From assembly GCF_012911605.1 (NCBI RefSeq), contig NZ_JAAMPT010000201.1, positions 29,843-93,842 on the forward strand: DNA of 64,000 bases, given 5' to 3'. Positions 33,575 through 44,184 of this stretch are shown piece by piece; the first letter of the stretch is position 1; each line of letters begins with the position of its first letter. The notes under the pieces were generated by a model. That model was not told the DNA's origin and did not search any database. It saw only the letters and a program-made list of their open reading frames with translations. Made by a program: the position numbers and the translations under genes. Origin of the DNA: Flavobacterium solisilvae. Its GTDB lineage: Bacteria; Bacteroidota; Bacteroidia; Flavobacteriales; Flavobacteriaceae.

Positions 33575-34084
33575 TTATTCTGCACTTGGAGTTTCTTCTG
33601 AAGCGGTTTCTGGAGCTGATGGTGCTGGAGTTTCAGCAGCTGGAGCAGTTGTTTCTGCTTTTTTGCTTTTTCCACCACGACGGCTTTTCGATTTTTTCTC
33701 TTCTTTTTTACCTCCGTTGTATAGTTCGTTGAAATCAACTAACTCAATCATTGCCATATCAGCGTTATCACCAAGACGGTTTCCTAACTTGATGATACGA
33801 GTATAACCTCCTGGACGATCACCAACTTTTGCCGCTACTTCTCTAAAAAGTTCTGTAACTGCATATTTGTTACGTAAGTAAGCGAAAACAATACGACGGT
33901 TGTGTGTAGTATCTTCTTTTGACTTTGTAACTAGCGGTTCAACGAATTGTTTTAGCGCTTTTGCTTTAGCAACAGTTGTGTTAATACGTTTGTGTTCGAT
34001 AAGTGAACAAGCCATATTAGCTAACATAGATTTTCTATGTCCAGTCTGTCTGCTTAAATGATTTACTTTTTTTCCGTGTCTCAT
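33575..34084 (-). CDS. rplQ: 50S ribosomal protein L17, with long C-terminal extension
   Basis: Residues 1-118 are the conserved L17 fold ([21 protein letters not shown] start). Residues 119-169 form a low-complexity tail, first Lys/Arg-rich ([19 protein letters not shown]), then Ala/Pro/Thr/Glu-rich. The tail is typical of Flavobacteriia and absent from E. coli L17. Last gene of the supercluster, 64 bp after rpoA. Confidence 0.97.
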   Translation of the reverse strand: MRHGKKVNHLSRQTGHRKSMLANMACSLIEHKRINTTVAKAKALKQFVEPLVTKSKEDTTHNRRIVFAYLRNKYAVTELFREVAAKVGDRPGGYTRIIKLGNRLGDNADMAMIELVDFNELYNGGKKEEKKSKSRRGGKSKKAETTAPAAETPAPSAPETASEETPSAE

Positions 34085-34148
34085 GACGTTCTTTTTTAAC
34101 CTTCATCTTGCTTCAATCCGCTAACCGGAGCGCAAAATATGAAGTAAT

Positions 34149-35141
34149 TTATTCTTTATCTAATTTATATTTTCCTAAATCCATTCCGAAAGTTAGATTT
34201 TTATTGGCTACTAATTCGTCTAACTCTGTTAGTGATTTTTTACCAAAATTACGGAATTTCATAAGGTCATTTTTGTTGAAAGATACAAGATCTCCAAGTG
34301 TATCAACTTCGGCTGCTTTTAAACAGTTTAAAGCTCTTACTGATAAGTCCATGTCAACAAGTTTAGTTTTTAACAACTGACGCATGTGTAATGATTCTTC
34401 ATCGTAAGATTCTGTTTGAGCAATTTCATCAGCTTCTAAAGTAATTCTCTCATCTGAGAATAACATAAAGTGGTGAATTAGAACTTTGGCAGCTTCTGTT
34501 AAAGCATCTTTTGGATTGATTGAACCATCAGTTTTGATTTCGAAAACTAATTTTTCATAATCTGTTTTTTGCTCAACACGGAAATTTTCAATAGCATATT
34601 TTACATTTTTTACTGGTGTAAAAATTGAGTCTGTAAATATAGTACCAATTGCTGCGTTTTGTTTTTTGTTTTCCTCTGCAGGAACATAACCACGACCTTT
34701 TTCGATAGTTAATTCCATGTTTAGGTTAACTTTACTATCAAGATTACAGATTACTAATTCTGGATTCAACACTTGAAAACCAGAGATGAATTTTTGAAAA
34801 TCACCAGCAGTAATTTGATCTTTTCCTGAGATTGAGATAGAAACTGTTTCGTTATCTACATCTTCAATTTGACGTTTGAAACGTACTTGTTTAAGATTAA
34901 GGATAATTTCAGTAACATCTTCAACAACTCCTGAAATAGTAGAGAATTCATGCTCAACACCTTCGATACGAACCGAAGTGATTGCATAACCTTCTAGGGC
35001 AGAAAGTAAAACTCTTCTAAGTGCATTACCAACTGTCAATCCGTAACCAGGTTCTAAAGGTCTGAATTCAAACTTACCTTCAAAATCGGTTGAATCGATC
35101 ATGATAACTTTATCGGGCTTCTGAAAATTAAATATTGCCAT
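34149..35141 (-). CDS. rpoA: RNA polymerase alpha subunit
   Basis: 330 residues. The N-terminal domain (about 1-235, with [21 protein letters not shown]) forms the dimer that nucleates the polymerase. A linker joins it to the C-terminal helix-hairpin-helix domain (about 255-315, [31 protein letters not shown]) that contacts upstream DNA and activators. It is 21 bp after rpsD, in the usual alpha-operon position. Confidence 0.98.
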   Translation of the reverse strand: MAIFNFQKPDKVIMIDSTDFEGKFEFRPLEPGYGLTVGNALRRVLLSALEGYAITSVRIEGVEHEFSTISGVVEDVTEIILNLKQVRFKRQIEDVDNETVSISISGKDQITAGDFQKFISGFQVLNPELVICNLDSKVNLNMELTIEKGRGYVPAEENKKQNAAIGTIFTDSIFTPVKNVKYAIENFRVEQKTDYEKLVFEIKTDGSINPKDALTEAAKVLIHHFMLFSDERITLEADEIAQTESYDEESLHMRQLLKTKLVDMDLSVRALNCLKAAEVDTLGDLVSFNKNDLMKFRNFGKKSLTELDELVANKNLTFGMDLGKYKLDKE

Positions 35142-35162
35142 AATTTAGACTGATGTCAATTA

Positions 35163-35768
35163 TTATTTGTTGTACAACTCAACGATTAATTGTTCTTTGA
35201 TGTTTTCTGGAATTTGCAATCTTGCAGGAACTGAAACAAAAGTTCCTTCTTTTGTATCGTTATTCCAAGTAATCCACTCATAAACATGAGAAGAATTAGC
35301 TAATGAACGCTCGATAGCTTCAACTGATTTAGATTTTTCACGAACAGCAACTTTATCACCTGCTTTTAAGTGGTATGATGGAATGTTTACTAACTCTCCA
35401 TTAACCGTAATGTGTCTGTGAGAAACGATTTGTCTTGCAGCTCTTCTTGAAGATGCAATACCCATTCTGTAAACTACGTTATCTAAACGTGCTTCACATA
35501 ATTGTAAAAGGATTTCACCTGTTACACCTTTAGAAGCTGATGCTTTTTCAAATAGGTTTCTGAATTGTTTTTCCAAAATACCATAAGTGTATTTTGCTTT
35601 TTGCTTTTCCATTAACTGAACAGCATATTCAGATTTTTTACCTCTTTTTTTAGCCAACCCATGTTGTCCTGGAGGATAATTTCTTTTTTCGAAGGCTTTG
35701 TCTTCTCCGAATATTGCTTCGCCAAATTTACGAGCAATTTTTGTACTTGGACCAGTATATCTTGCCAT
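35163..35768 (-). CDS. rpsD: 30S ribosomal protein S4
   Basis: 201 residues with the S4 N-terminal domain and the S4 RNA-binding fold ([36 protein letters not shown], about 92-155). No N-terminal zinc-binding Cys cluster is present. S4 is a 16S rRNA primary binder and in many bacteria represses its own operon. The 118-bp gap upstream of this gene is unusually long for the cluster and has strong hairpins. Confidence 0.98.
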   Translation of the reverse strand: MARYTGPSTKIARKFGEAIFGEDKAFEKRNYPPGQHGLAKKRGKKSEYAVQLMEKQKAKYTYGILEKQFRNLFEKASASKGVTGEILLQLCEARLDNVVYRMGIASSRRAARQIVSHRHITVNGELVNIPSYHLKAGDKVAVREKSKSVEAIERSLANSSHVYEWITWNNDTKEGTFVSVPARLQIPENIKEQLIVELYNK

Positions 35769-35886
35769 TTTAAATTGTTTTTAGATAGAGATTATGAATT
35801 CAGGTCAAATCCTTCGATAATCTGATTTCTATCTTTTGTTATACTTGAAAAATATTATAAAGATGCTGAAATTAATTCAGCATTCA
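35769..35886 (-). promoter_or_regulatory. Structured leader before rpsD
   Basis: On the minus strand the gap starts with a hairpin (ATGCTGAA/TTTCAGCAT around TTAA, near 35863-35884). Just before the ATG it has a two-part helix (GATAG/CTATC enclosing AGATTAT/ATAATCT, about 35780-35832). The location fits autoregulation by S4. There is no T-run, so a simple terminator is unlikely. Confidence 0.55.
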
Positions 35887-36270
35887 TTATACTCTACGTC
35901 TTTTAGGAGGACGACATCCGTTGTGTGGCATTGGAGTAACGTCAATGATTTCTGTTACTTCAATTCCTGAATTATGAATAGATCTGATAGCAGACTCACG
36001 TCCGTTACCTGGTCCTTTTACATAAACTTTTACTTTTTTAAGACCAGCTTCTAAAGCAACTTTTCCACAATCTTCTGCTGCCATTTGAGCTGCGTATGGA
36101 GTGTTCTTTTTAGAACCTCTAAAGCCCATTTTTCCAGCTGAAGACCAAGAGATAACTTCACCTTTTTTGTTAGTCAAAGAAATGATGATGTTATTGAAGG
36201 TTGCATTAATATGAGCTTCACCCGTTGATTCAACGATAACTTTACGTTTTTTTGCAGTCGTTTTAGCCAT
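35887..36270 (-). CDS. rpsK: 30S ribosomal protein S11
   Basis: 127 residues; matches S11 throughout ([43 protein letters not shown]-terminal [18 protein letters not shown]). Forms the platform of the small subunit near the mRNA 3' exit. It is 8 bp after rpsM; a long structured gap to rpsD follows. Confidence 0.98.
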   Translation of the reverse strand: MAKTTAKKRKVIVESTGEAHINATFNNIIISLTNKKGEVISWSSAGKMGFRGSKKNTPYAAQMAAEDCGKVALEAGLKKVKVYVKGPGNGRESAIRSIHNSGIEVTEIIDVTPMPHNGCRPPKRRRV

Positions 36271-36278
36271 ACTATTTA

Positions 36279-36653
36279 TTATTTAGTTGCTTTTTTCTTG
36301 TTAGCAACAGTTTTTCTTTTACCTTTTCTTGTTCTAGAGTTGTTTTTAGTTCTTTGTCCTCTTAATGGAAGACCAGCTCTGTGACGAATTCCTCTATAAC
36401 ATCCAATGTCCATTAAACGTTTGATGTGTAATGAAACTTCTGAACGAAGCTCACCTTCAATTTTGTAGTATGATACCGCATCACGAATTGCTCCGATTTC
36501 GTCATCATTCCAATCTTGAACTTTTTTATCTTGGCTAACTTGAGCTTTTTCTAAAATCTCAATTGCTCTACTTTTACCAATTCCGAAGATATAGGTTAAA
36601 GCGATAACTCCTCTTTTGTTTTTTGGGATATCTACCCCTGCTATTCTTGCCAT
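36279..36653 (-). CDS. rpsM: 30S ribosomal protein S13
   Basis: 124 residues ([42 protein letters not shown]). Located in the head, contacting the P-site tRNA and the large subunit. The basic C-terminal tail ([17 protein letters not shown]) is complete. It is 2 bp after rpmJ. Confidence 0.98.
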   Translation of the reverse strand: MARIAGVDIPKNKRGVIALTYIFGIGKSRAIEILEKAQVSQDKKVQDWNDDEIGAIRDAVSYYKIEGELRSEVSLHIKRLMDIGCYRGIRHRAGLPLRGQRTKNNSRTRKGKRKTVANKKKATK

Positions 36654-36655
36654 AA

Positions 36656-36772
36656 CTATCCTTGTCTTTGTTTAAATCTAGGATTCTTTTTATTAATCAC
36701 GTACAATCTTCCTTTGCGACGCACGATAATGCACTCGGCACTTCTTTTTTTAACTGATGCTCTTACTTTCAT
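36656..36772 (-). CDS. rpmJ: 50S ribosomal protein L36, zinc-free form
   Basis: A 38-codon gene reading [20 protein letters not shown]... and ending PRFKQRQG. The usual CxxC...C-x4-H zinc ribbon is reduced to the single Cys14, so this is the C-minus form. It lies between infA (10 bp) and rpsM (2 bp), the standard position. Confidence 0.95.
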
Positions 36773-36782
36773 ATTAGTAGCT

Positions 36783-36998
36783 TTAGTATCTATAAGTAAT
36801 TCTTGCTTTTGACAAATCGTAAGGACTCATTTCTAATTTCACTTTATCACCAGGTAATAACTTGATGTAATGCATTCGCATTTTTCCGGAAATATGAGCA
36901 ATTACAATATGTCCATTTTCTAATTCTACACGGAACATAGCATTTGACAATGCTTCAATTATTGATCCGTCTTGTTCTATTGCTGATTGTTTTGCCAT
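36783..36998 (-). CDS. infA: Translation initiation factor IF-1
   Basis: 71 residues forming one S1-like OB fold ([41 protein letters not shown]). Binds the ribosomal A site during initiation. It is placed between secY and rpmJ as in most spc/alpha clusters. Confidence 0.98.
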   Translation of the reverse strand: MAKQSAIEQDGSIIEALSNAMFRVELENGHIVIAHISGKMRMHYIKLLPGDKVKLEMSPYDLSKARITYRY

Positions 36999-37004
36999 AA
37001 AAAA

Positions 37005-38348
37005 TTAAGCTACTGCTTTTCTATTTTTACCACTTTTCATCAATCCATCATAGTGTTTATTCAATAAATAAGAATTTATTTGTTGAATAGTATCGATAGC
37101 AACACCAACCATAATGATTAGCGAAGTACCTCCATAGAACATTGCCCAAGATTGTTGTACATCTAAGCTTACTACTATAGCTGGGAACACAGCAATTAAA
37201 GCAAGAAATAATGCACCAGGGAATGTTATTAATGACATAATTCTATCAAGAAAATCTGATGTTTCAACACCTGGCTTTACACCAGGAATAAATCCACCGC
37301 TTCTCTTTAAATCATCGGCCATTTTGTTTGTTGGTACTGTAATTGCTGTATAGAAATAAGTAAATATTAATATTAACAATGCAAATACAAAATTGTACCA
37401 AAAACCAAACATATTACTAAACTCTCCTGCTATAGACTGAGAAGTTTCAGATTTTGAAAGACCAGCTAAAGCTGCAGGAATAAACATAATTGCTTGAGCA
37501 AAAATGATTGGCATTACTCCTGATGCGTTTAATTTTAATGGAATCCATTGTCTGTTTCCACCTAACATATCTTGTTCAAAATCTCCTGCTGTAGTACGAC
37601 GAGCATACTGTACAGGAATTTTTCTAACAGCCATTACTAAAAGTACACAAGCAATTATTACTAATAGCCATACCACTATTTCAAAAACAAGAAGCATTGG
37701 ACCACCATTATTGTTAGTTACTTTAGATGTAAACTCCTGAAGTAAAGCTTGAGGAAGTCTTGCTAAAATACCAACCATAATTAAAAGTGAAATACCGTTT
37801 CCAATACCTTTATCAGTAATTTTTTCTCCTAACCACATGGCAAAAATTGTACCTGTAGTAAGAATTAAAACAGATGAGAATAAGAATGAAAAAGAATCAA
37901 AACCTAAAAGGAATGCACTACTAGGTAAAGTTCTGTATAAGTTATAGATATAACCTGGACCTTGAACTAAAGTAATTGCGATTGTTAACCATCTAGTGAT
38001 TTGATTTATCTTTTTTCTTCCGCTTTCACCATCTTTCTGAAGCTTTTGTAGGTATGGAATAGCAATACCCATTAATTGTACTACAATTGAAGCCGAGATG
38101 TAAGGCATAATTCCTAAAGCAAATACTGACGCTTTTGAAAAAGCTCCACCAGTAAACATATCTAGTATTGATCCAATACCTTGTTCTGTTTGTCCTGCTA
38201 AGCTATTCAATTGAGTCGCATCAATACCTGGTAAAGTAACATGTGCTCCAAATCGGTAAACTAATAACAAACCTAATGTAATTAGAATTCTGTTTTTTAG
38301 TTCTTCTATTTTCCAAACATTATTTAATGATTCAAAAAACTTCTTCAT
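37005..38348 (-). CDS. secY: Protein translocase subunit SecY
   Basis: 447 residues with ten transmembrane helices, forming the pore of the inner-membrane Sec translocon. Recognised by RILITLGLLLVYRFGAHVTLPGID, the plug-side loop after helix 1 (GGAFSKASVFALGIMPYISASI), and GNGISLLIMVGILARLP. It is 11 bp after rplO. Exported proteins in this window (barrels, TonB receptor, lipoproteins, type IX clients) would first cross here. Confidence 0.98.
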   Translation of the reverse strand: MKKFFESLNNVWKIEELKNRILITLGLLLVYRFGAHVTLPGIDATQLNSLAGQTEQGIGSILDMFTGGAFSKASVFALGIMPYISASIVVQLMGIAIPYLQKLQKDGESGRKKINQITRWLTIAITLVQGPGYIYNLYRTLPSSAFLLGFDSFSFLFSSVLILTTGTIFAMWLGEKITDKGIGNGISLLIMVGILARLPQALLQEFTSKVTNNNGGPMLLVFEIVVWLLVIIACVLLVMAVRKIPVQYARRTTAGDFEQDMLGGNRQWIPLKLNASGVMPIIFAQAIMFIPAALAGLSKSETSQSIAGEFSNMFGFWYNFVFALLILIFTYFYTAITVPTNKMADDLKRSGGFIPGVKPGVETSDFLDRIMSLITFPGALFLALIAVFPAIVVSLDVQQSWAMFYGGTSLIIMVGVAIDTIQQINSYLLNKHYDGLMKSGKNRKAVA

Positions 38349-38359
38349 TGTTTATACAA

Positions 38360-38812
38360 TTATAATGTTACAACTTCTCCTCCAGCAGCTTCGATAGCAG
38401 CTTTTGCAGTAGCAGTAAATTTATGAGCGGTTACTTTTAATTTTGCTTTTAACTCTCCTCTTCCTAATATTTTAACAACTTCATTTTTAGTAGCTAATCT
38501 ATTTTCTACTAAAACAGTAAAATCTACTGTATCTGTTACTAAACCATTATCTACTAATGCTTGTAAAGTATCAAGATTTACACCTTGGTACTCAACACGA
38601 TTAATATTTTTAAAACCAAACTTAGGCACACGTCTTTGAAGTGGCATTTGACCTCCTTCAAAACCAATCTTTTTAGAATAACCAGAACGAGATTTTGCTC
38701 CTTTGTGACCACGTGCAGCAGTACCACCTTTTCCAGAACCTTCTCCTCTACCTACTCTTTTATTTTGATTGTGTGTTGAACCTTCAGCTGGTTGCAAGTT
38801 ACTTAAATTCAT
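38360..38812 (-). CDS. rplO: 50S ribosomal protein L15
   Basis: 150 residues. The glycine/arginine-rich N-terminal arm (RVGRGEGSGKGGTAARGHKG) threads through 23S rRNA; the C-terminal domain (about 75-150) is globular. 12 bp after rpmD. Confidence 0.98.
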   Translation of the reverse strand: MNLSNLQPAEGSTHNQNKRVGRGEGSGKGGTAARGHKGAKSRSGYSKKIGFEGGQMPLQRRVPKFGFKNINRVEYQGVNLDTLQALVDNGLVTDTVDFTVLVENRLATKNEVVKILGRGELKAKLKVTAHKFTATAKAAIEAAGGEVVTL

Positions 38813-38824
38813 AACTATAATTTG

Positions 38825-39007
38825 TTATTTAGTTTCTTCTACAGAAACCAAGTGTTTAACTTTATTTACCATTCCAAGGATAGCAGGATTTGAATCATGC
38901 TCAACAACTTGTCCTAATCTTTTAAGCCCAAGAGCTACTAAAGTTTTCTTTTGTGTCAACGGACAGTTGATTTGACTTCTTACTTGTTTTACTAATATCT
39001 TTGCCAT
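38825..39007 (-). CDS. rpmD: 50S ribosomal protein L30
   Basis: 60 residues with the L30 core (KQVRSQINCPLTQKKTLVALGL, LGMVNKVKHLV). 12 bp after rpsE. Confidence 0.96.
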   Translation of the reverse strand: MAKILVKQVRSQINCPLTQKKTLVALGLKRLGQVVEHDSNPAILGMVNKVKHLVSVEETK

Positions 39008-39019
39008 AATTTCCTTGAA

Positions 39020-39541
39020 TTAACCTTTAAATACTTTTTCTAAAGAAATACCTCTTTGTTTTGCAACAGTGTAAGCACTTCTCATTTGTAATAAAGCATC
39101 AAAAGTAGCTTTAACCACATTGTGAGGATTTGATGAACCTTGAGATTTTGATAATACATCATGAATACCAACTGATTCAAGTACTGCACGAACAGCACCA
39201 CCAGCAATAACTCCTGTACCATGAGACGCAGGCATTAAATATACCGCTGCTCCACCAAATTTACCTTTTTGTTCGTGAGGCACTGATTGACCACTTAAAG
39301 GAATTCTAACTAAATTCTTTTTTGCATCTTCAACTGCTTTTGCAATTGCTTCAGATACGTCTTTAGATTTTCCTAATCCGTGACCTACAACACCATTTTC
39401 ATCACCTACAACAACAATAGCAGAAAAGCCAAAAGCTCTACCTCCTTTAGTTACTTTGGTAACACGATTTACACTTACCAAACGATCTTTTAATTCAAGA
39501 CCGCTAGGTTTTACTAATTCTACATTTTTGTATTTAGACAT
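39020..39541 (-). CDS. rpsE: 30S ribosomal protein S5
   Basis: 173 residues: an N-terminal double-stranded-RNA-binding-like domain ([20 protein letters not shown]; the Val-Thr-Lys-Gly-Gly loop is where spectinomycin resistance changes occur) and the C-terminal domain ([14 protein letters not shown]). 6 bp after rplR. Confidence 0.98.
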   Translation of the reverse strand: MSKYKNVELVKPSGLELKDRLVSVNRVTKVTKGGRAFGFSAIVVVGDENGVVGHGLGKSKDVSEAIAKAVEDAKKNLVRIPLSGQSVPHEQKGKFGGAAVYLMPASHGTGVIAGGAVRAVLESVGIHDVLSKSQGSSNPHNVVKATFDALLQMRSAYTVAKQRGISLEKVFKG

Positions 39542-39547
39542 AATATA

Positions 39548-39901
39548 TTAGAATTTAAGTCCAGCGGCTCTAGCGCCTTCTGCTAATGATTTAATACGAC
39601 CGTGGTATAAATAACCTCCTCTATCAAAAGTCACTGTATCAATACCAGCTTTTAAAGCTTTTTCTGCTGCTAGTTTTCCAACTGCTGCAGCAACTTCAAC
39701 GTTTGTACCTTTGTTATCTATTCCTTTATCTCTCGATGAAGCTGCTAATAAAGTAACTCCGTTCACATCATCAATTAGTTGTGCATAGATTTCTTTATTA
39801 CTTCTGAATACAGATAATCTTGGTTTAGCAGCAGTACCGCTAACAATCTTTCTGATTCTGAATTTAATTCTTTGTCTTCTTTCAGTTTTTGTTAATGACA
39901 T
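39548..39901 (-). CDS. rplR: 50S ribosomal protein L18
   Basis: 117 residues; binds 5S rRNA. Typical motifs are [18 protein letters not shown] and [20 protein letters not shown]. 11 bp after rplF. Confidence 0.98.
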   Translation of the reverse strand: MSLTKTERRQRIKFRIRKIVSGTAAKPRLSVFRSNKEIYAQLIDDVNGVTLLAASSRDKGIDNKGTNVEVAAAVGKLAAEKALKAGIDTVTFDRGGYLYHGRIKSLAEGARAAGLKF

Positions 39902-39912
39902 AATGCTAATTT

Positions 39913-40455
39913 TTACGCTGATTTACCTGCTTTTCTTCTTAATACTTCACCAACAAACTTAACTCCTTTTCCTTTGTAAGGTTCTGGTTTACGGAAACCT
40001 CTGATTTTTGCAGCGATTTGACCGATTAATTGTTTGTCATGAGAAGTTAACTTCACGATTGGATTTTTTCCTTTTTCTGAAATTGTCTCTAATTTTACTT
40101 CTGGAGCAACTTCTAAAATGATATTATGAGAAAAACCTAATGCTAAGTCTAATTTTTGACCTTGATTTGAAGCTCTATAACCAACTCCAACCAATTCTAA
40201 TTCTTTTGTAAAACCTTCAGATACACCTACAATCATATTATTGATTAAAGATCTGTATAATCCGTGTTTTGCTCTTTGTTCTTTATTATCAGAAGATCTT
40301 TCAACTGTTAATTGACCTTCTTCAACTTTAATAGTTACATCTGAGTAATCTTGTGAAAGTTGACCTAATTTTCCTTTTACAGTAACTGTATTTTCGTTAA
40401 CTTCAACAGTTACACCTGCAGGAATTGAAATTGGATTTTTACCTATTCTTGACAT
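39913..40455 (-). CDS. rplF: 50S ribosomal protein L6
   Basis: 180 residues with the two related L6 domains ([39 protein letters not shown] and [19 protein letters not shown] at the end). 14 bp after rpsH. Confidence 0.98.
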   Translation of the reverse strand: MSRIGKNPISIPAGVTVEVNENTVTVKGKLGQLSQDYSDVTIKVEEGQLTVERSSDNKEQRAKHGLYRSLINNMIVGVSEGFTKELELVGVGYRASNQGQKLDLALGFSHNIILEVAPEVKLETISEKGKNPIVKLTSHDKQLIGQIAAKIRGFRKPEPYKGKGVKFVGEVLRRKAGKSA

Positions 40456-40469
40456 TGTTTAACTGTTTA

Positions 40470-40868
40470 TTAGTATACGTAACAAATTACTTCTCCACCA
40501 ACATTTAATTGCTTAGCTTGTTTCCCAGTCATAAGACCTTTTGAAGTTGAAACAATAGCAATCCCTAATCCGTTAAGGATTCTAGGCAATTTAGCAGCAC
40601 CTGCGTATTTACGTAAACCTGGTTTACTAATTCTTTGGATATCTCTAATTACTGGCTCTTTTGTATCTTTATCATACTTCAAAGCAATCTTGATGGTACC
40701 TTGAACAGTGGTATCATCAAATTTGTAACTAAGGATATATCCTTGATCAAATAAAATTTTTGTGATTTCTTTTTTTAAGTTAGAGGCTGGAATCTCAACC
40801 ACTTTGTGGTTTGCCATCACTGCATTTCTAACTCTCGTAAGATAATCTGCAATTGGATCTGTATACAT
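40470..40868 (-). CDS. rpsH: 30S ribosomal protein S8
   Basis: 132 residues ([43 protein letters not shown]). S8 is the known autoregulator of the spc operon in E. coli. Here it is preceded by a 103-bp gap containing a consensus promoter, unusual within this otherwise tightly packed cluster. Confidence 0.98.
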   Translation of the reverse strand: MYTDPIADYLTRVRNAVMANHKVVEIPASNLKKEITKILFDQGYILSYKFDDTTVQGTIKIALKYDKDTKEPVIRDIQRISKPGLRKYAGAAKLPRILNGLGIAIVSTSKGLMTGKQAKQLNVGGEVICYVY

Positions 40869-40947
40869 ATGTATAAATTTGCGGTTATGGTTTTCAAAAA
40901 GTACTCACTAAATGAACCTTTAACCAGTTAAATTATTTTTTGGTTTG

Positions 40948-40978
40948 CAAAAGTAATAACTTTTTGCGAGATTACCAA
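40948..40978 (-). promoter_or_regulatory. Internal promoter before rpsH (TTG-N20-TACTTTTG)
   Basis: Minus-strand TTG (40978-40976) lies inside the last codons of rpsN, with TACTTTTG (40955-40948) 20 bp further on. The leader to the rpsH ATG is about 75 nt. Confidence 0.5.
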
Positions 40979-41241
40979 GAAGCTTTTTTTACTCCTGGTA
41001 TTAAACCTTGATTAGCCATTTCACGGAATGTTACACGTGAAATACCGAATTGACGCATATAACCTCTTGGTCTTCCTGTTAATTTGCAACGATTGTGCAT
41101 ACGAACTGGTGAAGCATTTTTTGGTAATTTTTGTAACCCTTCGTAATCTCCAGCTTCTAATAAAGCTTTTCTTTTCTCAGCGTACTTAGCTACCGTTTTA
41201 GCTCTTTTAACCTCACGGGCTTTCATTGATTCTTTAGCCAT
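40972..41241 (-). CDS. rpsN: 30S ribosomal protein S14, zinc-free form
   Basis: 89 residues, the long C-minus type with no CxxC pairs ([51 protein letters not shown]). 3 bp after rplE. Confidence 0.98.
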   Translation of the reverse strand: MAKESMKAREVKRAKTVAKYAEKRKALLEAGDYEGLQKLPKNASPVRMHNRCKLTGRPRGYMRQFGISRVTFREMANQGLIPGVKKASW

Positions 41242-41244
41242 GTC

Positions 41245-41796
41245 TTAATTCTTTTTAAAAGGTAAACCTAATTCAGCCAATAATGACTTTGCTTCTTTGT
41301 CAGTGTTTGCAGAAGTTACAAATGTAATATCCAAACCTGAGATTTTGTTTACTTTGTCAATATCAATTTCTGGGAAAATGATTTGTTCAGTAACTCCAAG
41401 GTTGTAATTACCTCTTCCGTCGAAACCAGTTGCTTTGATACCATTAAAATCTCTTACACGTGGTAAAGATGAAGTAATAAGTCTATCTAAAAACTCATAC
41501 ATTCTTTCGCCTCTAAGAGTAACTTTTGCACCAATTGGCATACCTTTTCTCAATTTGAAAGACGCAACGTCTTTCTTAGAAATAGTAGCCACTGCTTTTT
41601 GTCCAGTAACTTTAGTTAACTCATCAACTGCATAGTCAACTAGTTTTTTATCAGAAACTGCTGCTCCAACTCCACGGCTTAAAACGATTTTTTCCAATTT
41701 TGGAACTTGCATTACGTTTTTATATCCGAATTCTTCTTTAAGGGCAGCAATTACTCTGTCCTTATATTCTTGTTTAAGTCTAGGTGTATATGCCAT
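41245..41796 (-). CDS. rplE: 50S ribosomal protein L5
   Basis: 183 residues; 5S rRNA binder that contacts the P-site tRNA. Motifs: [53 protein letters not shown]. 2 bp after rplX. Confidence 0.98.
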   Translation of the reverse strand: MAYTPRLKQEYKDRVIAALKEEFGYKNVMQVPKLEKIVLSRGVGAAVSDKKLVDYAVDELTKVTGQKAVATISKKDVASFKLRKGMPIGAKVTLRGERMYEFLDRLITSSLPRVRDFNGIKATGFDGRGNYNLGVTEQIIFPEIDIDKVNKISGLDITFVTSANTDKEAKSLLAELGLPFKKN

Positions 41797-41798
41797 AA

Positions 41799-42113
41799 CT
41801 ATAATACTTGATTAGATTTTTTTGAAAATCTCACTTTCTTATCTCCTTCTGTTTTGATTCCAACTTTAGTTGCCTTTTTAGATTTTGGATCTATCAAAGC
41901 TAAGTTTGAAATATGAATTGGAGCTTCTTTCTTAACAATTCCTCCTTGAGGGTTTTTTGCACTTGGTTTTGTATGTTTTGAAACCATGTTCACACCTTCA
42001 ACGATTGCTTTGTTTTTTTCACGGTCAACACTAACAACTTTACCTTCAGCACCTTTGTGGTCACCTGCGATAACTGTTACAATGTCTCCTGATTTTATTT
42101 TTAGCTTTATCAT
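41799..42113 (-). CDS. rplX: 50S ribosomal protein L24
   Basis: 104 residues with a KOW motif ([20 protein letters not shown]). An assembly initiator at the exit of the peptide tunnel. 12 bp after rplN. Confidence 0.97.
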   Translation of the reverse strand: MIKLKIKSGDIVTVIAGDHKGAEGKVVSVDREKNKAIVEGVNMVSKHTKPSAKNPQGGIVKKEAPIHISNLALIDPKSKKATKVGIKTEGDKKVRFSKKSNQVL

Positions 42114-42125
42114 CTTACTAACGAA

Positions 42126-42494
42126 TTAAAGCACTTCTGGTGCTAATGATACAATTTTCATGAATTGTTTTTCACGAAGTTCTCTTGCAACCGGACCAAA
42201 AACACGAGTTCCTCTCATTTCTCCTGCTGCGTTCAAAAGAACACACGCATTGTCATCGAAACGGATATAAGAACCATCAGCTCTTCTCACTTCTTTTTTG
42301 GTACGTACAACAACTGCAGTAGAAACAGCACCTTTTTTAACGTTACCGTTTGGTGTTGCATCTTTAATTGATACTACAATTTTATCTCCAACAGAGGCAT
42401 AACGACGTTTCGTTCCTCCTAAAACACGGATAGTCAAAACTTCTTTTGCTCCTGTGTTATCTGCTACTTTTAATCTCGATTCTTGTTGTACCAT
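42126..42494 (-). CDS. rplN: 50S ribosomal protein L14
   Basis: 122 residues ([58 protein letters not shown]). Lies at the subunit interface. 2 bp after rpsQ. Confidence 0.98.
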
Positions 42495-42496
42495 AA

Positions 42497-42754
42497 TTAC
42501 TTAGCTCTTTCAATGATTTCAACTAATCTCCAACATTTTGTTTTTGATAAAGGTCGTGTTTCCATGATCTTTACTGTATCTCCAATGTTACAGTCATTTT
42601 TTTCGTCGTGTGCATGATACTTTTTAGTTTTCAACACGAACTTACCATATAATGGGTGTTTTACTCTTCTTTCTTCAGCAACAACAATAGATTTATCCAT
42701 TTTGTTAGAAGTAACAACACCTATTCTTTCTTTTCTTAAATTTCTTTTTTCCAT
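42497..42754 (-). CDS. rpsQ: 30S ribosomal protein S17
   Basis: 85 residues from the ATG at 42754 ([20 protein letters not shown]), the usual family start. A start at 42769 would add five residues and cannot be ruled out. OB-fold S17 with [21 protein letters not shown]. Confidence 0.95.
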   Translation of the reverse strand: MEKRNLRKERIGVVTSNKMDKSIVVAEERRVKHPLYGKFVLKTKKYHAHDEKNDCNIGDTVKIMETRPLSKTKCWRLVEIIERAK

Positions 42755-42773
42755 CTTTTCAGCTAGCATACAA

Positions 42774-42965
42774 TTATTGTAACTCTCTTTTAGTTAGCTC
42801 AGTTGCTACTCTAGCAACAGCTCTTCTTGCACCTCTAATTTGAAGTGGGTTAGCGATTGGAGAAATAGCATGGGCAGATGTTAAATCTTGGTATGCTTTT
42901 CTCAACTCAGCAAGTTTTACTTGTAACTCAGCTGTAGATAGACCGATAATTTCTGATTGTTTCAT
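42774..42965 (-). CDS. rpmC: 50S ribosomal protein L29
   Basis: 63 residues of two long helices ([39 protein letters not shown]). Sits at the tunnel exit, a docking site for trigger factor and SRP. 14 bp after rplP. Confidence 0.97.
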   Translation of the reverse strand: MKQSEIIGLSTAELQVKLAELRKAYQDLTSAHAISPIANPLQIRGARRAVARVATELTKRELQ

Positions 42966-42979
42966 AATAATTTTTTTGA

Positions 42980-43405
42980 TTATGCTTCGAAATCTCTAGC
43001 AACTACAAACTTAGTTTTTACTGGAAGTTTTTGTGCTGCTAAACGCAAAGCTTCTTTAGCAACAGAAAGTGGAACTCCACCAACTTCAAACATGATTTTT
43101 CCTGGTTTAACAACAGCAGCCCAATATTCAACGGCTCCTTTTCCTTTACCCATACGTACCTCTAGAGGTTTTTTGGTAATTGGTTTATCTGGGAAAATTT
43201 TAATCCATAATTGTCCTTCTCTTTTCATAAAACGAGTTGCAGCAATACGTGCAGCTTCGATTTGACGTGAAGTTAAGAACATTCCGGTTTCATGTACTGA
43301 TTTAATTCCAAACATTCCATTAGAAAGTTCGTGTCCTCTTTGAGAAACGCCCTTCATTCTACCTTTCTGTACCTTACGGTATTTTGTTCTTTTAGGCTGT
43401 AACAT
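42980..43405 (-). CDS. rplP: 50S ribosomal protein L16
   Basis: 141 residues ([62 protein letters not shown]). Organises the A-site region. 18 bp after rpsC. Confidence 0.98.
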   Translation of the reverse strand: MLQPKRTKYRKVQKGRMKGVSQRGHELSNGMFGIKSVHETGMFLTSRQIEAARIAATRFMKREGQLWIKIFPDKPITKKPLEVRMGKGKGAVEYWAAVVKPGKIMFEVGGVPLSVAKEALRLAAQKLPVKTKFVVARDFEA

Positions 43406-43423
43406 TTTTCTTTAGTTTAAAAA

Positions 43424-44179
43424 TTACTTTCTTTTACGTGCATCTGGTTTACCACCTTTGTTATAAGGCTTTCTATCTCCTTTTGAAGAATCGCCACCTT
43501 TTCCACCAGAAGCTTGTTTTTTATCCATTCCAACTAGTGGAGATAAATCACGTTTTCCGTAAACCTCACCTTTCATGATCCATACTTTGATACCCATTCT
43601 ACCATAAGTAGTGTGAGCTTCACCAAGAGCATAATCAATATCGGCTCTGAAAGTTGATAGAGGAATTCTTCCTTCTTTGAACATTTCTGAACGTGCCATT
43701 TCAGCTCCATTCAAACGACCAGAAATCATTACTTTGATACCTTCTGCATTCATACGCATTGCTGCTGCGATAGCCATTTTAATAGCTCTTCTGTATGAAA
43801 TACGGCTTTCAATTTGACGAGCGATACTAGTCGCAACTAGATAAGCATCAAGCTCAGGTCTTTTGATTTCAAAGATATTGATTTGAACCTCTTTGTCAGT
43901 AATTTTCTTAAGTTCTTCTTTTAACTTGTCTACCTCTTGTCCGCCTTTCCCGATAATAATACCTGGTCTTGCAGTAGTGATAGTAACGGTTACAAGTTTT
44001 AAAGTTCTCTCGATGATTACTTTTGATACACTAGCTTTTGATAAACGAGCGTGGATATACTTTCTGATTTTATAATCTTCGGCAATTTTATCACCGTAAT
44101 CATTTCCACCATACCAGTTTGAATCCCATCCTCTGATGATCCCAAGTCTGTTTCCAATTGGATTTGTCTTTTGTCCCAT
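43424..44179 (-). CDS. rpsC: 30S ribosomal protein S3
   Basis: 251 residues: a KH domain ([20 protein letters not shown], about 38-107), the C-terminal S3 domain ([20 protein letters not shown]), and an additional low-complexity basic tail (about 218-251, Lys/Gly/Asp-rich) typical of Bacteroidota. Part of the mRNA entry helicase. 5 bp after rplV. Confidence 0.98.
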   Translation of the reverse strand: MGQKTNPIGNRLGIIRGWDSNWYGGNDYGDKIAEDYKIRKYIHARLSKASVSKVIIERTLKLVTVTITTARPGIIIGKGGQEVDKLKEELKKITDKEVQINIFEIKRPELDAYLVATSIARQIESRISYRRAIKMAIAAAMRMNAEGIKVMISGRLNGAEMARSEMFKEGRIPLSTFRADIDYALGEAHTTYGRMGIKVWIMKGEVYGKRDLSPLVGMDKKQASGGKGGDSSKGDRKPYNKGGKPDARKRK

Positions 44180-44184
44180 CTTTA

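Noticed and set aside
33469..33738. 89-codon minus-strand frame at the end of rplQ
   Set aside because: Alternative frame of the low-complexity Lys/Ala-rich L17 tail; composition is an artefact of that tail.
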